From NCBI RefSeq assembly GCF_006351925.1, contig NZ_CP040924.1, forward strand, positions 1,128,001 through 1,192,000: a DNA stretch of 64,000 bases. The letters run 5' to 3'. Under the pieces are notes generated by a model, which searched no databases, was not told the origin of the DNA, and saw nothing but the letters and a program-made list of their open reading frames with translations. Numbering within the stretch: the stretch's first letter is position 1; each line of letters opens with the position of its first letter. Shown here piece after piece: positions 61,544-64,000 of this stretch. Position numbers and translations under genes: made by a program. The DNA is from Clostridium thermarum. GTDB taxonomy: Bacteria; Bacillota; Clostridia; Clostridiales; Clostridiaceae.

Positions 61544-61575
61544 GGACAGCCAATCGCGGCTGTCCCAAGTTTTTA
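61544..61575 (+). terminator. Terminator after lysis genes
   Basis: A perfect 8-bp stem GGACAGCC / GGCTGTCC, loop AATCGC, followed by AAGTTTTTA. Confidence 0.85.
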
Positions 61576-61589
61576 TAGGAGGTGCTTGA

Positions 61590-61808
61590 ATGATAGAGGG
61601 GGCTAATCATTTACCATATAACCCGCAGGAAACGAACAATACAAAGATAACACAGGAGGAAATTCAAAGAGAGGTTGATTACTGGCGGGCATATAAAATC
61701 CTGCAAAAGATGCTTAAAGCGGGACTGATTTCAGAGGAAGAATTCGACAAAATCGACAAGTTAAATCTTAAAACTTTCTCGCCGATGTACGCACAGCTTA
61801 TGGCCTAA
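61590..61808 (+). CDS. SHOCT-like small protein
   Basis: A 72-residue protein; GGAGGTGCTTGA precedes the ATG. The C-terminal half (YKILQKMLKAGLISEEEFDK, IDKLNLKTFSPMYAQL) is the SHOCT-like short helical motif often encoded just before tandem serine recombinases in clostridial prophages. Function unknown; a regulatory or recombination-accessory role is plausible. Confidence 0.8.
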   Translation: MIEGANHLPYNPQETNNTKITQEEIQREVDYWRAYKILQKMLKAGLISEEEFDKIDKLNLKTFSPMYAQLMA

Positions 61809-61869
61809 TTAGCTTGCTATTAGCGGCACACAGAGGTAACATGTCACATGCCCAAAGGAGGTGAAAACA

Positions 61870-63438
61870 GTGAGAAAGGTAACGAGGATTGATGGAAACA
61901 ATGCTCTCCAAGCTTTCAAGCCAAAGGTGAGGGTAGCGGCTTATTGCAGGGTTTCAACCGACAGCGATGAGCAAATGGCAAGCCTGGAAGCACAAAAAGA
62001 CCATTATGAATCCTATATAAAAGCAAACCCGGATTGGGAATTTGCAGGGATTTACTATGACGAAGGCATATCAGGCACAAAAAAGGAAAACCGAACTGAA
62101 CTTTTAAGGCTGCTTGCAGATTGTGAAAACATGAAAATTGACTTTATTATAACCAAGTCGGTCAGCAGATTTGCCAGAAACACAACCGACTGTATTGAGA
62201 TGGTGAGAAAACTTACCGATCTCGGTGTTTTCATCTATTTCGAGAAAGAGAATATAAACACACAGCGCATGGAAGGCGAATTGGTGCTGACAATTTTGAG
62301 CAGTCTTGCAGAAAACGAGTCATTATCCATTGCAGAAAATAGTAAGTGGTCTATCAGACGTAGGTTCCAAAACGGAACATACAAAATTTCGTATCCTCCC
62401 TATGGTTACGATTATGTGGATGGAAAGCTATTTATCAATAAAGAACAGGCTGAAATCATAAAGCGGATTTTTTCCGAGGCTTTGGCTGGTAAAGGCACAC
62501 AGAAAATTGCAGATGGGTTAAATTTGGATAAAATCCCAACAAAGAGAGGTTCACATTGGACAGCGACCACTATCCGCGGTATCCTTAGCAATGAAAAATA
62601 TACCGGGGATGTCCTTCTGCAAAAAACATATACAGATGAGAATTTTAAGCGGCATTATAATCGTGGTGAAAAGGATCAATACATGATAAAGGATCATCAT
62701 GAAGCCATTATATCCCATGAGGAATTTGAAGCCGTCAAAGAAATATTGAAGCAAAGAGGTAAAGAAAAAGGCGTAATCAAGGGAAGCAGTAAATATCAAA
62801 ACCGCTACCCTTTCTCGGGGAAAATCAAATGCGCAGAATGTGGCAGCAGTTTTAAGCGTCGAATTCATGGCAGTGGTAATCATAAATACATTGCCTGGTG
62901 CTGCACAAAGCATATAAAAGACGCTTCGGCTTGTTCAATGAAATTTGTCAGAGAGGATGGGATCCATCAGGCTTTTGTTGTTATGATGAATAAGCTTATT
63001 TTCGGACATAAGTTCATTCTAAGGCCATTGCTGCAAAGCTTAAAGAAAACAAATTACTCAGATAACATAACTAAGATTCAGGAGCTGGAAACTAAAATAA
63101 AAGAAAATACAGAGCGGGTACAGGTGATTATGGGACTTATGGCCAAAGGATACCTGGAACCCGCTCTTTTTAATACACAGAAAAATGAGCTGAGCAAAGA
63201 AGCAGCCTTGTTAAAAGAACAAAAAGAAGCCATAAACCGCGCAATCAATGGGGGCATGACTGCTCTTGTTGAAGTTGAGAAACTTCTTAAATTTGCAATG
63301 AAAGCTGAAAAGCAGATTGATAGATTTGATAGTGAAATATTTGAGAATTTTATTGAAGAAATCATTGTGTTTTCGCAGGAGGAAATAGGCTTCAAAATGA
63401 AATGCGGATTGAACCTGAGGGAAAGGATGGTGAGATGA
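61870..63438 (+). CDS. Large serine recombinase 1
   Basis: A recombinase of about 522 residues. GTG at 61870 has AAAGGAGG eight bases upstream. The N-terminal catalytic domain has the nucleophile in AAYCRVSTDSDEQ (serine near residue 29) and IITKSVSRFARNT. It continues with a Recombinase domain (YPPYGYDYVDGKLFINKEQA ... TIRGILSNEKYTG) and a zinc ribbon (IKCAECGSSFKRR ... WCCTKHIKDASAC). A C-terminal coiled coil completes the usual large serine integrase layout, so it is a likely prophage integrase component. Confidence 0.95.
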   Translation: MRKVTRIDGNNALQAFKPKVRVAAYCRVSTDSDEQMASLEAQKDHYESYIKANPDWEFAGIYYDEGISGTKKENRTELLRLLADCENMKIDFIITKSVSRFARNTTDCIEMVRKLTDLGVFIYFEKENINTQRMEGELVLTILSSLAENESLSIAENSKWSIRRRFQNGTYKISYPPYGYDYVDGKLFINKEQAEIIKRIFSEALAGKGTQKIADGLNLDKIPTKRGSHWTATTIRGILSNEKYTGDVLLQKTYTDENFKRHYNRGEKDQYMIKDHHEAIISHEEFEAVKEILKQRGKEKGVIKGSSKYQNRYPFSGKIKCAECGSSFKRRIHGSGNHKYIAWCCTKHIKDASACSMKFVREDGIHQAFVVMMNKLIFGHKFILRPLLQSLKKTNYSDNITKIQELETKIKENTERVQVIMGLMAKGYLEPALFNTQKNELSKEAALLKEQKEAINRAINGGMTALVEVEKLLKFAMKAEKQIDRFDSEIFENFIEEIIVFSQEEIGFKMKCGLNLRERMVR

Positions 63439-63893
63439 TGAGCCATATACCTTTTGGGTATGCCATTAAAAACGGCAAGGCTGTTGTTAACGAAAAGGAA
63501 GCGGTTAAGATAAAGGAGCTGTTTGGGGCTTATCTTTCCGGGCTTTCTTTAACTGAAGCGGCCAAAAACGCGGGTATTAAGCGCTGCCATACATCTATTG
63601 CAAGAATGCTGACAGATAAACGGTATGTAGAGGATAAATTCTATCCGCCCATTATCAGCAGGGATACATTCGAAGAAGTACAACTGGAAAGACGCAGGCG
63701 AGCTGAGGCACTTGGCAGGATTTATGAACATAAAGGAAATGAAAAGAAATGCCTAAATTTTAGGTTTCATGCTTCAATGCCAGATAATCTATATGATGAT
63801 CCATTTCAGCAGGCAGAGTATGCTTATAGTCTTATTAAGAGCGAGGTGATTTCAGATGGCAATCAGGAATGTTACGGTAATCCCTGCTCGTAA
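63435..63893 (+). CDS. Recombinase-associated protein lacking the catalytic domain
   Basis: About 152 residues, overlapping the previous gene (ATGATG at 63435). It carries a Recombinase-domain-like part (HIPFGYAIKNGKAVVNEKEA, then SLTEAAKNAGIKRCHTSIAR and MLTDKRYVEDKFYPPIIS) but no N-terminal resolvase domain, so it cannot cut DNA alone. It lies between two full recombinases. It may be a DNA-binding accessory or a directionality factor, or a degenerate recombinase. Confidence 0.8.
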   Translation: MMSHIPFGYAIKNGKAVVNEKEAVKIKELFGAYLSGLSLTEAAKNAGIKRCHTSIARMLTDKRYVEDKFYPPIISRDTFEEVQLERRRRAEALGRIYEHKGNEKKCLNFRFHASMPDNLYDDPFQQAEYAYSLIKSEVISDGNQECYGNPCS

Positions 63894-64000
63894 ACGGATT
63901 GGAAATAGTGCAAAGGCTGAAGAATTGCCTAAGCTTCGGGTAGCAGCCTATTGCCGCGTATCTACGGACAGCGAGGAGCAGGCAACCAGTTATGAAGCGC
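63856..64000 (+). CDS. Large serine recombinase 2, partial at window end
   Basis: ATG at 63856 after GCGAGGTGATTTCAG opens a frame that runs off the window (48 codons). It contains the serine recombinase active site RVAAYCRVSTDSEEQATSYE. It overlaps the preceding gene by 38 bases, so the three recombinase genes form one operon. Confidence 0.9.
   Translation, partial: MAIRNVTVIPARKRIGNSAKAEELPKLRVAAYCRVSTDSEEQATSYEA

Larger units (their letters stand above)
25007..64000 (+). mobile_element. Siphovirus-type prophage, right end beyond window
   Basis: All genes from 25007 run on the plus strand in phage order: replication, regulation, packaging, head, tail, lysis, then serine recombinases. HK97-type portal, protease and capsid, a 728-residue tape measure and Dit/Tal proteins indicate a long non-contractile tail. 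The left boundary is placed at the first phage gene; the attachment site was not found. The integrase genes continue past the window end. Confidence 0.85.

Overview
The window reads as a low-to-moderate GC Firmicutes chromosome, most likely a member of the Clostridia. The basis is strong GGAGG-type ribosome binding sites, AT-rich host genes, a KtrAB potassium system, clostridial IS21, IS66 and IS3 elements, and a long-tailed prophage of clostridial type. Species cannot be fixed from sequence alone.

Positions 1-20,000 form an AT-rich, heavily rearranged accessory region that looks like a decayed defence island. It holds a complete IS66 element (1528-4089) whose two sides carry unrelated gene fragments: the end of an istA gene on the left and a serine recombinase on the right. 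A type III restriction-modification Mod gene is cut off by a three-gene DDE transposon (about 7528-10683). An AbiEii-type toxin gene is cut at both ends, by that transposon and by a complete IS21 element (11118-13604). A three-gene operon led by a PD-(D/E)XK nuclease-like gene has its third gene split by an IS3 element with a clean 5-bp target duplication. The region also contains two short serine recombinases, each followed by a different cargo gene (a pRiA4b ORF-3-like protein and a WapI-like immunity protein). Three copies of a noncoding motif plus hairpin (6259, 17887, 19570) lie beside these genes, which suggests a family of recombinase-cargo cassettes.

Positions 20,200-24,800 hold ktrA/ktrB on the minus strand, a small Xre-type regulator, and a divergent 639-residue ImmA/IrrE-like metallopeptidase with a C-terminal DNA-binding-like region.

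From about 25,000 to the window end, all genes lie on the plus strand and form a nearly complete siphovirus-type prophage. The early genes encode an SNF2 helicase (frame broken at its Walker A motif), a coiled-coil protein, a cysteine-cluster protein, a family A DNA polymerase, an antirepressor, a primase-helicase, an array of ten GGTAAC repeats (candidate origin), a VRR-NUC nuclease and a late-gene sigma-like regulator. A toxin with a Panacea-domain antitoxin follows. Packaging includes HNH, TerS, two tandem ParB-methyltransferase fusions, a six-gene module with an amidoligase and a gamma-glutamylcyclotransferase, and TerL. The head and tail genes run portal, ClpP protease, capsid, connectors, major tail protein, G/GT chaperones with a -1 frameshift site, tape measure, Dit, Tal and a GH18 tail glycosidase. 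Holin, amidase and a run of serine recombinase genes close the prophage and run off the window end.

Several prophage genes are preceded at once by a promoter-like or hairpin-terminator module placed just before the ribosome binding site. This suggests control by attenuation or antitermination. No attachment sites, tRNA, rRNA or CRISPR arrays were seen.
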